A stretch of DNA of 64,000 bases from [Actinomadura] parvosata subsp. kistnae (GCF_900323885.1 NZ_OOHJ01000006.1:186001-250000); one strand, 5' to 3'; positions 24,734-34,472 are shown, counted from the stretch's first letter. Translations and numbers: made by a program. The notes: generated by a model not told the origin, from the sequence alone.

Positions 24734-27253
24734 ATGGTGACGTGGCTGGCGTGGCGGACGCTGCGATGGCATCCGGGAAGCCTGATCGGCACCTGGGTCA
24801 CGCTGGTCGTCGCGGCGACCGCGGTGGCCGCCCTGTGGTTCGTGGTCGACACCACGGACCGGCGGCAGGTGCCGGTGGAGCGGTACGCGGGCGTCCCGCT
24901 GGTGGCCGGCACGGCCGGAGGGGGCATCTCGCCCGGCCTGGTGGTGTCGGTCCGCTCACTCCCGGAGGTGGCGGCCGCGGTGCCCGAACGGAGTTTCCCG
25001 GCCGGCCTGTCCGTTCACGGGCGTCCGGTGCGGGTGCCCGGCGACCAGAACGCCTGGCCGTGGGGGCATGGCTGGTCGAGCGCCCGGCTGACGCCGTTCG
25101 CGCTCCGTGACGGGCGGCCGCCGCGCGCCCGGGACGAGGTGGTCGTCGACGCGCGGCTCGCCGCCGCCGCAGGGCTCGGGGTCGGGGACCGGGTGGAGGT
25201 CACCGTGGCGGGGACCATCCGCACCTGCGAAGTGGTCGGCGTGGCGGCCGCCCGTTCGGCCTGGCGGTACCAGTCGGCGCTGTTCTTCGCCGACGGCCAC
25301 GTCACCAAGCTGCTCGGAGGCCGGCGCGGCGCTGACGCGCTCGGCGTCTTCCCCCGGCCAGGCGTCGGGACGCAGGCACTGCGGGCGGCTGTGGCGCGGG
25401 CCGTCCAGCCGTACAACGCGCCCGGCCTGCCCGTGGTGAGTGTCGCCACCGGCGCGGACCGCGGCGAACAGGAGAACAACTTCCCCTCCCCCGCCGGGTT
25501 CAACACCCTGTGGTTCTCGGTGTGGATCACCGCCCTGATCTCGACCGGAATGATCGCCGCCGCCATGGGCGTGTCGGTCCGCCGCCGCGGCATGGAGATC
25601 GCCGTGCTGCGGGCGATCGGTGCCCGGCCCGGGCAGATCCGTCGCATGCTGCTCGCCGAAGGGGTGTCGCTCGCCGTCGTGGCCGCCGCCGTGGCGGTCC
25701 CGCTCGGCATGCTCCTCGCGCCGGCCGTCGCGGCCCGCTTCCGCGACCTCGGCGCCGTCAGCGTGGCGTTCGAAGTCGGCTACCGCCCGGCGCCCATGGC
25801 GGGGACGCTCGCGCTCGCCCTGGCCATGGCCCTGACGGCGAACCTGATCTCGGTGCGGCGCGCGCTGCGCATCCGCCCGGGCGACGCGCTGGGCGAGGCT
25901 CCGGCCGAGGGCCGGCCGCTTGGCAAGGGACGGCTGCTGACCGGCCTGGCCCTGCTGGCGGGTGCCGGCGCTCTGTCGGCGGCCCTGCTGTCGGACCTGT
26001 TCGCGCTGTACGGGCCCGCCCTCATGGCCCTCCAGTTCGCCACGCTGGGCCTGGCCGTGTCCGCGGCCGGCCTGCTGGCGCCGTGGGGGGTGCTGGTCGC
26101 GGGCAGGCTGGTGCGCCCCGTCGTCGCGCGCCTGTCACCGGTGAGCGGTCACCTCGCCGCCGCCGCCGTGGTGTTCAACCATCGCAGATACGCCGGCGCG
26201 GTGGCGTCGCTGACGCTCGGCCTGGCGCTGGTGGGCGTGGTCACCGGCACGCAGCTCTTCTACGACTGGCGGGTGGCCGCGCAGGCCGTCCGGGACGTCC
26301 GTGCCGACTTCGTGCTGCGGCCCACTCCTGGGGCGGGCGCGCTGTCGGAGGTGCTGCGGCGCCGTGTGCTGGCGCACGAGGGGACGTCGGCCGCGGTCGG
26401 GATCGGCTCGATGCCGGCAGCGGTGTCGGTCGAGGGCCGGCCGGCCGCCCGGGAGCCGCTGCCGCCCGCCTCCGTCACGCTGGTCACCGGCGATATCACC
26501 CAGGTCCTCGATCTGCCGGTACGCGGCCGGCCATCTTTCGACCTGGGCGTGGACGAGATCGCCATGAGCGACGCGCTGGCCGCCCGCGCCGGGGCCGGGC
26601 TCGGGTCGCGGCTGCGGATCCGCTTGCCCGGAACGGCCGAGGACTCCTCCTTCACGGTGACCACGATCTACACGGCCACTCCCGAGGTAGGGCTGATGCT
26701 GCTGCCGGCCGGGGCGATCGCCGGCACCCACCTGACGTCGAACCTGCACGAGCGGATCTACGTGCGCGGCGCCGACCCCGGCGAGGTCGTGGACGCGCGC
26801 TCGGCCGTCGAGTCCCTCACCAGGCAGCAGTACATGTGGCGCAAGAGCGAGGAGAACGCGGCGCGCAACCGCCTCATGCCGTACCTCTCCGTCCTGGTCG
26901 CGGTGTTCTGCGCGGTGGCCGCGGTCAACAGCCTGTGCCTGGCGCTCGTGGACCGGCGGCGGGAGTTCACCGGCCTGCGGCAGCTCGGCATGCGGCGCGG
27001 CCGGCTGGCGGGCATGGCCTGCTGGGAGAGCGTGCTCACCGTCGTGCCCGTCCTCGTGCTCGCCCTGGCCGCCTGCGCGTGGCTGGTGGCCGTGCAGGCC
27101 GCGAGCGAGCCCGGCGGCGTGGCCGGGACGTTGTCGTTCATCCCGTTCGGCTGGCTGGCCGCGCTCGGAGGCGGCGCCCTCGCGGGCACGGTGGCCGGGT
27201 CACTGCTGGTCATCCACGGGGTCATGAGGAACAACAGGCAGGAGATGGCATGA
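24734..27253 (+). CDS. FtsX-like ABC transporter permease (double FtsX domain)
   Basis: An 839-residue permease. One helix at the N-terminus (residues about 15-35) is followed by a large extracytoplasmic region and then a FtsX domain near 250-380 (GMIAAAMGVSVRRRGMEIAV, then LRAIGA). A middle four-helix part and a second periplasmic region precede a second FtsX domain near 715-835 (FTGLRQLGMRRGRL). This is the architecture of actinobacterial LolCE/MacB-type exporters, which move lipoproteins, peptides or antibiotics out of the membrane. Its ATPase follows with an ATGA overlap. Confidence 0.9.
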   Translation: MVTWLAWRTLRWHPGSLIGTWVTLVVAATAVAALWFVVDTTDRRQVPVERYAGVPLVAGTAGGGISPGLVVSVRSLPEVAAAVPERSFPAGLSVHGRPVRVPGDQNAWPWGHGWSSARLTPFALRDGRPPRARDEVVVDARLAAAAGLGVGDRVEVTVAGTIRTCEVVGVAAARSAWRYQSALFFADGHVTKLLGGRRGADALGVFPRPGVGTQALRAAVARAVQPYNAPGLPVVSVATGADRGEQENNFPSPAGFNTLWFSVWITALISTGMIAAAMGVSVRRRGMEIAVLRAIGARPGQIRRMLLAEGVSLAVVAAAVAVPLGMLLAPAVAARFRDLGAVSVAFEVGYRPAPMAGTLALALAMALTANLISVRRALRIRPGDALGEAPAEGRPLGKGRLLTGLALLAGAGALSAALLSDLFALYGPALMALQFATLGLAVSAAGLLAPWGVLVAGRLVRPVVARLSPVSGHLAAAAVVFNHRRYAGAVASLTLGLALVGVVTGTQLFYDWRVAAQAVRDVRADFVLRPTPGAGALSEVLRRRVLAHEGTSAAVGIGSMPAAVSVEGRPAAREPLPPASVTLVTGDITQVLDLPVRGRPSFDLGVDEIAMSDALAARAGAGLGSRLRIRLPGTAEDSSFTVTTIYTATPEVGLMLLPAGAIAGTHLTSNLHERIYVRGADPGEVVDARSAVESLTRQQYMWRKSEENAARNRLMPYLSVLVAVFCAVAAVNSLCLALVDRRREFTGLRQLGMRRGRLAGMACWESVLTVVPVLVLALAACAWLVAVQAASEPGGVAGTLSFIPFGWLAALGGGALAGTVAGSLLVIHGVMRNNRQEMA

Positions 27254-27987
27254 ACGTCGATCCGGAGCCAGCGGTGCTCCTCGACGGCGTCGGCAAGGTC
27301 TACGGCACGGGGCCCTCGGCCGTGACGGCGTTGCACGAGGTCAGCCACGGGTTCCCCCGGGGCTCGTTCACGGCGGTGATGGGGCCGTCGGGCTCCGGCA
27401 AGACCACGCTACTGCAGTGCGCCGCCGGGCTCCTTCGTCCCACGGCGGGCTCGGTACGGGTGGGCGGCGCCGACCTCACGACGCTGACCGAGGCCGAGCT
27501 GTCCAGGCTGCGCGGCCGGCGCATCGGGTTCGTCTTCCAGGCGTTCAACCTGCTACCCGCGCTCACCGCCCGGGAGAACATCGAGCTGCCGCTGCGGCTT
27601 ACCGGGACGAGGGCCCGGCCCGGCTGGGTGGAGGAGCTGGTGCGCCGGACCGGCATCGCCGACCAGGCCAACCGGCGGCCGCACGAGCTGTCGGGAGGGC
27701 AGCAGCAGCGGGTGGCCATCTGCCGCGCGCTGGTGGCCCAGCCGGAGGTGGTCTTCGCCGACGAGCCGACCGGCAACCTCGACACCCGGTCGGGGCAGGA
27801 GGTCCTGGCCCAGTTGCGTCTGGTGGTCGACGTCCTGGGGCAGACGGTCATCATGGTCACCCACGACCCGGCCGTCGCCTCTCGCGCCGACCGGGTGCTG
27901 ATCCTCAGCGACGGGCGGCTGACCGACGTCATCGACGCGCCGACGACCGCCGGGATCTCCACCGCCCTCACCCACCGAGCCCGTTGA
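27250..27987 (+). CDS. ABC transporter ATP-binding protein (LolD/MacB type)
   Basis: A 245-residue ATPase. Walker A is GPSGSGKT (45-52), the Q-loop is FVFQAFN, the signature is LSGGQQQR (147-154), Walker B is VVFADEP and the H-loop is VTHD. All are intact. The start overlaps the stop of the permease gene. It powers the FtsX-like permease upstream. It is a close paralogue of the broken ATPase at 33816. Confidence 0.93.
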   Translation: MNVDPEPAVLLDGVGKVYGTGPSAVTALHEVSHGFPRGSFTAVMGPSGSGKTTLLQCAAGLLRPTAGSVRVGGADLTTLTEAELSRLRGRRIGFVFQAFNLLPALTARENIELPLRLTGTRARPGWVEELVRRTGIADQANRRPHELSGGQQQRVAICRALVAQPEVVFADEPTGNLDTRSGQEVLAQLRLVVDVLGQTVIMVTHDPAVASRADRVLILSDGRLTDVIDAPTTAGISTALTHRAR

Positions 27988-28004
27988 CGAAGATCGTACG
28001 CCCC

Positions 28005-28040
28005 AATACCCTTTTACTAGTATAATACGAAAAGGGTATT
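28005..28040. promoter_or_regulatory. GntR autoregulatory operator with embedded -10 box
   Basis: AATACCCTTTT at 28005-28015 and its exact inverse AAAAGGGTATT at 28030-28040 flank 14 bp containing TATAAT (28021-28026). It ends 4 bp before the GntR start codon. A repressor bound to both arms would cover the -10 element. Confidence 0.7.
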
Positions 28041-28043
28041 GAA

Positions 28044-28436
28044 GTGATCAAGTTTCGCCTCGATCCGGGCTCCGGTGTGGCGACCTACCTGCAACTCGTT
28101 CATCAGGTCAAACACGCCCTGCGGCTCGGCGAGCTCATGCCGGGCGATCAGCTGCCGACGATCAAAGAGGTCGTCGGCGACCTCGCGATCAACCCGAACA
28201 CGGTGGCCAAGGCCTACCGCGAGCTGGAGCGCGAGGGCCTCGTCGCCGGCAGGCCAGGGCAGGGCACGTTCGTCCAGCTCTCGCTGCGCGGCGGATCCAC
28301 CGCCGACCACGCCCGGTTCCGCCGCGACCTCGCCCAGTGGGTGCGCGCCTGCCGTGCGGCGGGGCTCGGCCAAGGAGACATGGAGGCGCTGTTCGCCTCG
28401 GTGCTCGCCGACTCCTCCCAACAGGAGATCGCATGA
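28044..28436 (+). CDS. GntR family regulator (YtrA subfamily)
   Basis: A 130-residue regulator starting at GTG 28044. The winged helix includes DQLPTIKEVVGDLAINPNTV and AKAYRELEREGLV. The short C-terminal part is the two-helix dimer domain of YtrA-type regulators, without a ligand-binding domain. Such regulators usually repress their own ABC transporter operon. The operator immediately upstream and the ATPase and permease immediately downstream fit that model. Confidence 0.9.
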   Translation: MIKFRLDPGSGVATYLQLVHQVKHALRLGELMPGDQLPTIKEVVGDLAINPNTVAKAYRELEREGLVAGRPGQGTFVQLSLRGGSTADHARFRRDLAQWVRACRAAGLGQGDMEALFASVLADSSQQEIA

Positions 28437-29383
28437 AGGCGGCTCGGGCGCAAGAGATGTCCGGCCGCGACCCCGGTGAGCCGCACAGCCCGGCGGCCCT
28501 GGAGGCCGTGCGACTCACCAAGCGGTATCGAGGCACGTGGGCGTTGCGCGACTGCACGCTGTCCGTCCCCGCCGGCCGGGTCGTCGCGCTCGTCGGACCG
28601 AACGGCGCGGGCAAATCCACGCTCCTGCACCTGGTCGCCGGGCTCATCGCCCCGACCCGCGGCGGCATACGCATCTTCGGCGAACCGGTCGGGCAGCGGG
28701 CGGCGGCCCTGGCGCGGGTGGCGTTCCTGGCCCAGGACAAACCCCTCTACGGCGGCTTCACTGTCGCCGAGACGCTCCGCTTCGGACGCCATCTCAATCC
28801 AGGGTGGGACGACGCCCTCGCCCGGCAACGCCTGGCCGAGCTCGACATCCCGCTGAACCGCAAGGTCGGCAAGCTGTCCGGAGGCCAGCGGGCACAGCTC
28901 GCGCTGACCCTCGCCGTGGCCAAACGGCCGGATCTGCTGGTCATGGACGAGCCGCTCGCCAACCTCGACCCGGTGGCCCGGCACGACGTCATGCGCTCCC
29001 TGATGGCGGCGGTGGCCGAGACGGGGATGACCGTCGTGATGTCCTCCCACGTGGTCTCCGACCTGACCGACGCCTGCGACTGGCTGGTGGTGCTCAACGG
29101 CGGCCACGTCCAGATCAGCGGCGAGGTCGACGAACTGCTCGCCGCCCACCGGATGCTGACCGGACCGGCCGAGCTCGCCGACGGCATCGCGGCCAGAATC
29201 CCGGTGATCGGCGACAGCCGCAGCGGACGGCAGGCCGTCCTGCTGGCCCGCACCGGCCCGGGAACACCGTCGCACGACCCGCGATGGAGGGTGTCCGGCG
29301 TGAGCCTGGAGGAGCTGGTGCTGGCCTACCTGCGCCACCCCGACGCCACGGTGCTGCCCCGTCCGGCCCTGACCGCCACCTGA
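28433..29383 (+). CDS. ABC transporter ATP-binding protein (YtrB-like)
   Basis: A 316-residue ATPase. Walker A is GPNGAGKST, the signature is LSGGQRAQ, Walker B is LLVMDEP and the H-loop is MSSHV. A C-terminal extension of about 90 residues ends in SLEELVLAYLRH, usual for ATPases of antibiotic or bacteriocin export and sensing. ATG 28433 overlaps the GntR stop. It forms a three-gene operon with the GntR gene and the permease. Confidence 0.9.
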   Translation: MKAARAQEMSGRDPGEPHSPAALEAVRLTKRYRGTWALRDCTLSVPAGRVVALVGPNGAGKSTLLHLVAGLIAPTRGGIRIFGEPVGQRAAALARVAFLAQDKPLYGGFTVAETLRFGRHLNPGWDDALARQRLAELDIPLNRKVGKLSGGQRAQLALTLAVAKRPDLLVMDEPLANLDPVARHDVMRSLMAAVAETGMTVVMSSHVVSDLTDACDWLVVLNGGHVQISGEVDELLAAHRMLTGPAELADGIAARIPVIGDSRSGRQAVLLARTGPGTPSHDPRWRVSGVSLEELVLAYLRHPDATVLPRPALTAT

Positions 29384-29395
29384 CCGCTAGGAGAC

Positions 29396-30376
29396 ATGGA
29401 AGTGTTGTGGCTTACCTGGCGGCAGCACCGCATGCAGGTGCTCCTCACCACGGCGCTGCTGGCCGTCCTCGGCGTGGCGCTGCTCATCAGCGCTCTGGGC
29501 ACGGCCGAGTTCGCCGCCCGGAACGCTCCGGTGGCCGGCTGCATGCCGTACACACCCCCATGCAGCACCTTCACCATAGCGATGAACGAACGCATCCGGC
29601 CGTTGGGTGAGCTGCTCGGCTGGCTTCCGCTGCTGGCGCCGGCGATGATCGGCGCCTTCTGGGGCGCGCCGCTCCTGGCCCGGGAGTTCGAGCACGGCAC
29701 GCACCGGCTGGCCTGGACCCAGTCGGTGACGCGGCGCCGCTGGCTGGCTGCCAAGATCGTCGGGCTCGGCGCCGCGGTCGCGCTCGGCGGACTGGCGCTG
29801 TCCGGCATGGTGGGCCCGTGGCTGGCCGCCTTCGACGTCCCTCCCTTCGACGTCGACCGCATCGACCTGAGATGGTTCCGTCTTGTCGGCATCGTGCCGG
29901 CGGCGTGGTGGCTGTCGGCGTTCGTGCTCGGCATGGCCATGGGCGCGCTGCTCCGGCGCACCCTGCCGGCGATGGCGGCGACCCTGGCGGTGTGCGCGCT
30001 GGCGTTCTTCGGGCTGCTCCACGCCCCACCCTCCTATGCGGCGCCGCAACGAGCCGTGCAGACCAAGGTCATGGAGGATCCCGCCCCGGAGGACTCCCTC
30101 TTCGTGAACGCCTACTGGATCGACAGGAACGGCACGACGTTCACCCATGAGCAGGTGACACTCGCGCTCACCGGCCCTTGCGGGACGGACGGAACAGAGG
30201 AGACGGCCAAGACGTACGCCACGTGCTCGTTCAGCCATGGCTACCGGCAGGTGGCCGAATTCCACCCTGCCGACAGGTTCTGGCAGTTCCAGTGGACCGA
30301 AGCCGCCATCCTGCTCGTCCCCGCTCTCGCCCTGGGCGGCGTCGCCGTCCGGCGCACCCTCCGGCCCCGCATCTGA
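29396..30376 (+). CDS. ABC transporter permease (YtrC/D-like)
   Basis: A 326-residue membrane protein with about six helices. The first helix (VLLTTALLAVLGVALLISAL) follows the cytoplasmic start WLTWRQHRMQ. A core helix group lies at 70-210, and a last helix near the C-terminus follows an extracytoplasmic loop rich in charged residues. It starts 12 bp after the ATPase with AGGAG upstream. It forms the membrane part of the YtrA-regulated exporter. Confidence 0.88.
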   Translation: MEVLWLTWRQHRMQVLLTTALLAVLGVALLISALGTAEFAARNAPVAGCMPYTPPCSTFTIAMNERIRPLGELLGWLPLLAPAMIGAFWGAPLLAREFEHGTHRLAWTQSVTRRRWLAAKIVGLGAAVALGGLALSGMVGPWLAAFDVPPFDVDRIDLRWFRLVGIVPAAWWLSAFVLGMAMGALLRRTLPAMAATLAVCALAFFGLLHAPPSYAAPQRAVQTKVMEDPAPEDSLFVNAYWIDRNGTTFTHEQVTLALTGPCGTDGTEETAKTYATCSFSHGYRQVAEFHPADRFWQFQWTEAAILLVPALALGGVAVRRTLRPRI

Positions 30377-30678
30377 ACGCAATCGCCTCCAGGAAGGGAG
30401 GCGCCAGCTCGGCCCGCCTGGGTGGTCGATCCAGAGCTTCATCCGGCCGGCCGACTATGTCACCCCGAACCGGTCCGCAGCAGGACTGCCGAGAGACAGT
30501 CGCGGTCTCCTTGACCACGTCCCCCGCCCCGAAGACCCCACCGCCATGGAGATGCACTGGCAGGGCTTCGCCACGACTCCCTTCGCCGCCTTCCCCCACT
30601 TCCACCCGGACGCCGGACGCATCCCACAAGAGAGGATGATCAATGGCGGCCACGACCTCCGCTCCCAAGAGCGCCTGC
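30377..30678. other. Intergenic region between convergent operons
   Basis: About 300 bp. A plus-strand frame (IRPADYVTPNRSAAGLPRD and MEMHWQGFATTPF) looks protein-like but lacks a start and a family match. It may be the remnant of a lost gene. No terminator hairpin with a T run was seen. Confidence 0.35.
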
Positions 30679-31341
30679 TCAACGGTCGCCGGGGGTGACG
30701 AGGCCGGCCTCGTACGCGACGATCACCGCCTGCGCCCGGTCCCGTAACCGCAGCTTGGTGAACAGGTCGCTGACGCGGTTCTTCACCGTCGAGACCGCCA
30801 GCCCGGTCTCACCGGCGATCTCCTGGTTGGACAGCCCGCGCGCGATGAGCTCCAGCACCTGCCGCTCCCGCTCGCTGAGCGCCGCCAGCTCCGCGGGGAC
30901 CATGACCGCGCGCGAGCGGGAAGGGCGGACGAACGTGCCGATCAGGCCGACCAGCAGCCGGGGCGCCACCGCCGCCTCCCCCCGGTGCACGATCCTGATG
31001 CCGTCGATCAACTCCTCCGGCGAGACGTCCTTGGGCAGGAACCCCGACGCCCCCGCCCGCAGCGCCGCCACGACCTGCTCCTCCAGGTCGAACGTGCTCA
31101 ACGCCAGCACCTTCGTCCCCGGCAGCTCGGCCACGATGCGCTCGGTGGCGGCCACCCCGTCCATGACCGGCAGGTGCAGGTCCATGAGGACCACGTCGGG
31201 TCGTACAGCATGGCACTGCCGCACCGCGTCCACGCCGTCGGCGGCCTCCCCCACCGTGGCCAGCCCCGACGCGGTCTCCAGCAGCAGCCGCAACCCGGCC
31301 CGCACCACGGCGTGGTCGTCCACCAGCAGTACCTTGATCAC
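30679..31341 (-). CDS. Two-component response regulator, NarL/LuxR type
   Basis: A 220-residue regulator. The receiver domain has the acidic pair in VDDH, the phosphoacceptor aspartate in VVLMDLHLP and the lysine in LPKDV. The C-terminal LuxR helix-turn-helix is LSERERQVLELIARGLSN followed by TVKNRVSDLF. The GTG start at 31341 overlaps the kinase stop and has GGAGG upstream. It is paired with the kinase gene and lies in the same direction as the decayed exporter genes. Confidence 0.92.
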   Translation of the reverse strand: MIKVLLVDDHAVVRAGLRLLLETASGLATVGEAADGVDAVRQCHAVRPDVVLMDLHLPVMDGVAATERIVAELPGTKVLALSTFDLEEQVVAALRAGASGFLPKDVSPEELIDGIRIVHRGEAAVAPRLLVGLIGTFVRPSRSRAVMVPAELAALSERERQVLELIARGLSNQEIAGETGLAVSTVKNRVSDLFTKLRLRDRAQAVIVAYEAGLVTPGDR

Positions 31342-32429
31342 GTGACCTCCGTCAGCGGGATGCGGGCGCTCACCACGAATCCTCCCTCGGGCGCGGGCCC
31401 GGCACGCAGCTCTCCGCCGCACGACGACACCCGTTCGGCCATCCCCGCCAGCCCGAGCCCCAGCTCTCCCCCGCCGGACGGCGCCCGCCCGTCGTCGGCG
31501 ACCTCCACCTCCACCAGACCGGGCCGGTAGGCCAGCCGCACCGTGGAGCGAGCGCCCGCGGCGTGCTTGCGGGTGTTGGTGAGCGCCTCCTGGACGAGGC
31601 GGTAGATCGCGTGGTCCACGGCCGCCGGCAGCTCGACCGCCGTGCCGGTGACCCGCAGCTGCGCGTTACCGGACTCCTCGACCAGCGCCGGCAGCCCGGC
31701 CGCGCCGACCCCCGCCTGGCTCTCGACCTGCTCACCGTCGGCACGCAGCACCTCCAGCAGCCGGCGCATCTCCGCCATCGCCTGGCGGGCGGTGTCCTCG
31801 CCGGTCAGCAGGGCCTGCCGGGCCCGCTCCGGGTCGGCGGGGATCGTCCTTCTGGCCACGCCCATGTAGAGGTTCACGACGCTGACGTGGTGGGCGATCA
31901 CGTCGTGGAGATCGCGGGCGATGCGCCGGCGCTCCGCGCGGACCGCGTTCTCGGCCGCCTGCCGCTGCCTGCGCCGCGCCAGCTCCGCACGCAGGCGCAC
32001 GATGTGCCCGGCCGCCACGGGCAGCGCCGGCGGCAACGTCAGGCTCAGTGCCATCGCGGCGCCGTACGCCCAGCTCACCCTGTGCACGAGAGCACCACCG
32101 ACGACCGCGCCCACGGCCACGGCCACGGCCGCCGCCGCGGAGCTGTGCCGGCCCACCGCGTACAGCGCGATGAGGATGGCGCTCACCGGCGCGTCGGGCA
32201 CCGGCATCCGGTAGGCCACGACGTACAGGCAGCCGACGAGCAGCGCCACGGCCACCGGATGGCGGCGCCGCAGCGGGACGAGGCCCGCCGCGACCAGCGT
32301 GATCAGCACCGCTTCCGTGCCGGGCCGCCCGCTGAACGGGCTGAACTCGGCCACCAGCACGGCCAGGGCCAGGGCGATGTCCGCTGCCCAGGCGTGGGTC
32401 AGCCATCCCCGCAAGATCGCCCATGCCAC
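31338..32429 (-). CDS. Sensor histidine kinase (HisKA_3 type)
   Basis: A kinase of about 363 residues with five or six N-terminal membrane helices and almost no extracellular loop, typical of intramembrane sensors that watch cell-envelope stress. The phosphorylated histidine is in ARDLHDVIAHH, the N-box is NTRKHA and the G-box is GLGLAGM. GTG 32429 is chosen as the start. A TTG at 32447 is possible. Such kinases often sense through a neighbouring FtsX exporter, here the degraded pair upstream. Confidence 0.88.
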   Translation of the reverse strand: MAWAILRGWLTHAWAADIALALAVLVAEFSPFSGRPGTEAVLITLVAAGLVPLRRRHPVAVALLVGCLYVVAYRMPVPDAPVSAILIALYAVGRHSSAAAAVAVAVGAVVGGALVHRVSWAYGAAMALSLTLPPALPVAAGHIVRLRAELARRRQRQAAENAVRAERRRIARDLHDVIAHHVSVVNLYMGVARRTIPADPERARQALLTGEDTARQAMAEMRRLLEVLRADGEQVESQAGVGAAGLPALVEESGNAQLRVTGTAVELPAAVDHAIYRLVQEALTNTRKHAAGARSTVRLAYRPGLVEVEVADDGRAPSGGGELGLGLAGMAERVSSCGGELRAGPAPEGGFVVSARIPLTEVT

Positions 32430-32519
32430 GCCACCAATGCACCACAACCCCGCTCACGGCGCAAACGGCACCCGCGTACGGTGGCGGGCGGCCCTCGTGC
32501 AGCGCCCAGGTGGCGGGCG

Positions 32520-33819
32520 TCATCCGCGCTGGGCCCGGCGCGCGGCGCCCAAGGTGGCGGCCAGGCCGCTCGCGGCGCAGATCGCCACCAGGCCGGCGTA
32601 CTGCGGCAGGGAGTAGGCGAACCACGGCTCGCCGGTCAGCGCCTCGCCCAGCGCGCTCAGCGACGCGGCGGCGATCGCCGTCCCGAGCAGCGCGCCGACC
32701 CCGGTCACGAGCAGCGTCTCCCAGCTCAGCGCCCGGACCAGTTGCCGGGGCTTGGCGCCCACGGTACGCAGCGTCCGCATCTCCTCACCCCGCTCGGCCA
32801 CCGACATCGCGGTCGCGTTCAGCACCGCCACAACGGTGTAGATCACCGCCGACCCCACCAGCGTCGGCGCCGCCCACGCCGACGCGCCGGTACGGGTGAC
32901 GCCGGCCACCGCGTCGCTGGTCGCCACGGCGAACAGAAAGGTGCACGACAGCGCCACGGTCAGCACCACCGGGGACGCGGCCGACATCGCCCGCCGCGGC
33001 TGCGTCACCATCCAGAACGCGGCCAGCGTCCCCGGCCCCGGGTCGAGCCGTGCCGCCACCGCGCCGAGCAGCCCGCCCAGCGCCCGCAGCAGCACCGGGC
33101 CCAGCGCGGAGGCGGCCACGCACAACATCATCGCCGCTCCCAGCCCTGTCGGCGGCGCGTCCGGAGGCTTGACCCGAGGCACCAGCTCCACCAGCACGAT
33201 CCCGGCGGCCAGCGCCGCCACCCCCGCCACCGCGCGCGGCCACGGCAGCAGCCGCCGCTGCGTCCGCGCTGTCGCGCAGCACCTCCAGCGGCCCGACCCT
33301 CGTCGCCTCGCGCGCCGCGACCCGGGCCGCCAGCAACGTCACCACCAACCCGGCCACCAGCGCCGGCACGAACGGCCCCGCCGTGATCCGCACCGGAACA
33401 CCGCCGGGCGCCAGCCCGGTCACCCGCAGGACGGCGCCCATCACCAGCGCGTACGGCACCGCCAGCACGCAGCCCGGCACGGCGGCCAGCACGCCCAGCA
33501 TCAGCGCCTCCGCCATGACCAGCCGCCTGACCTGCCGCGACGTCATGCCGACCGACCGCAGCAGCGCCCATGTCCTGCGCTGCCGCAGGACGTGCAGGCT
33601 CAGCGTGCCCGCCACCACGAACACCGACACGAAGGCCGACACCGCCGCCGACACCGCCAGCAGCCCCACGATGCCGTCGAGGTCCGCGCGCGTGTCCGCG
33701 CCGGCGATCAGCAGGCCGCCGCCGGCCACCAGCATCACCGCCAGCAGCACGGACGTGAACGACGCGGCCAGCCCCGCCCAGCCGTCCCGGACGTTGTTCC
33801 AGGCCAGGACGAGCATCAT
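32520..33819 (-). pseudogene. FtsX-like ABC permease, frameshifted
   Basis: The reading frame starts at ATG 33819 (overlapping the ATPase stop) and encodes NNVRDGWAGLAASFTSVLLA, the first FtsX domain and REATRVGPLEVLRDSADA. Near 33261 it must shift by one base to continue as RRLLPWPRAVAGVAALAAG and the second FtsX domain, ending in a normal C-terminus at 32520. The full product would be about 433 residues. The companion ATPase has a large deletion, so loss of function of the transporter is likely. Confidence 0.8.
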
Positions 33820-34395
33820 CGCCGCTCCCCCCGCCACGCGCCGATCCGCTCGGCCGAGGGCCGCTCCAAGACCTCGACGATCCGCCCATCGCTCAGCATC
33901 AGCACGCGGTCGGCGCGGGCCGCCGCCTGCGGATCGTGCGTCACCATCACCACCGTCTGGCCGAAGTCGTCGGCCGCCTCCCGCAGCAACGTCAGCACCT
34001 CGTGCCCGCTGGCCCGGTCCAGCGCACCGGTCGGCTCGTCGGCGAACAGCACCTGCGGCTCGCCGAGCAGGGCACGGGCGATCGCCACCCGCTGCTGCTG
34101 GCCCGTTGAACGCCTGGAAGATGACGCCGACCCGATCGCGCCGCAGGACCGCCAGCTCCCGCTCCCCCAGCCCGGTGATGTCCTGCCCGGCGACGCGCAC
34201 CGTACCGGAATCTGGGCGCTCCAACCCCGCCGCGCACTGCAGCAGCGTGCTCTTCCCCGACCCGGACGGGCCCATCACCGCGGTGAAACCACCACGCTGC
34301 AGAGTGACGCTCACCTGCCGCAACGCCGCCACCTTGGCGGCGCCCCTCCCGTATGTCCTGGACACGTCCTCCAGGACGACCGCGTGCTCGTCCAT
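33816..34395 (-). pseudogene. ABC transporter ATPase with internal deletion
   Basis: The N-terminal half (Walker A GPSGSGKST, then VGVIFQAFN) is joined near 34105 to GQQQRVAIARALLGEP, Walker B VLFADEP and the H-loop VTHD in another frame. Compared with the intact paralogue at 27250, about 49 codons between the Q-loop and the signature are missing, and LSG of the LSGGQ signature is lost. The junction is out of frame. This is real gene damage rather than a one-base error. Confidence 0.85.
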
Positions 34396-34450
34396 GATCA
34401 CCAGTGTGGCGCAGGCGCCCGCCGCCACCCATCCGGCAGCCCCCACCGGA

Positions 34451-34472
34451 CTGGTAGGGCTGGCCCTACCAG
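34451..34472. promoter_or_regulatory. Inverted repeat between divergent genes
   Basis: CTGGTAGGGC and GCCCTACCAG are exact inverse copies separated by TG. It lies 56 bp upstream of the decayed ATPase start and 61 bp before GTG 34533. It is a good candidate site for the response regulator encoded at the end of the same minus-strand operon. Confidence 0.55.

Noticed and set aside
30397..30698. Plus-strand frame with PADYVTPNRSAAG and MEMHWQGFAT
   Set aside because: No start codon with a ribosome site and no family match. It was kept only as a note in the intergenic entry.
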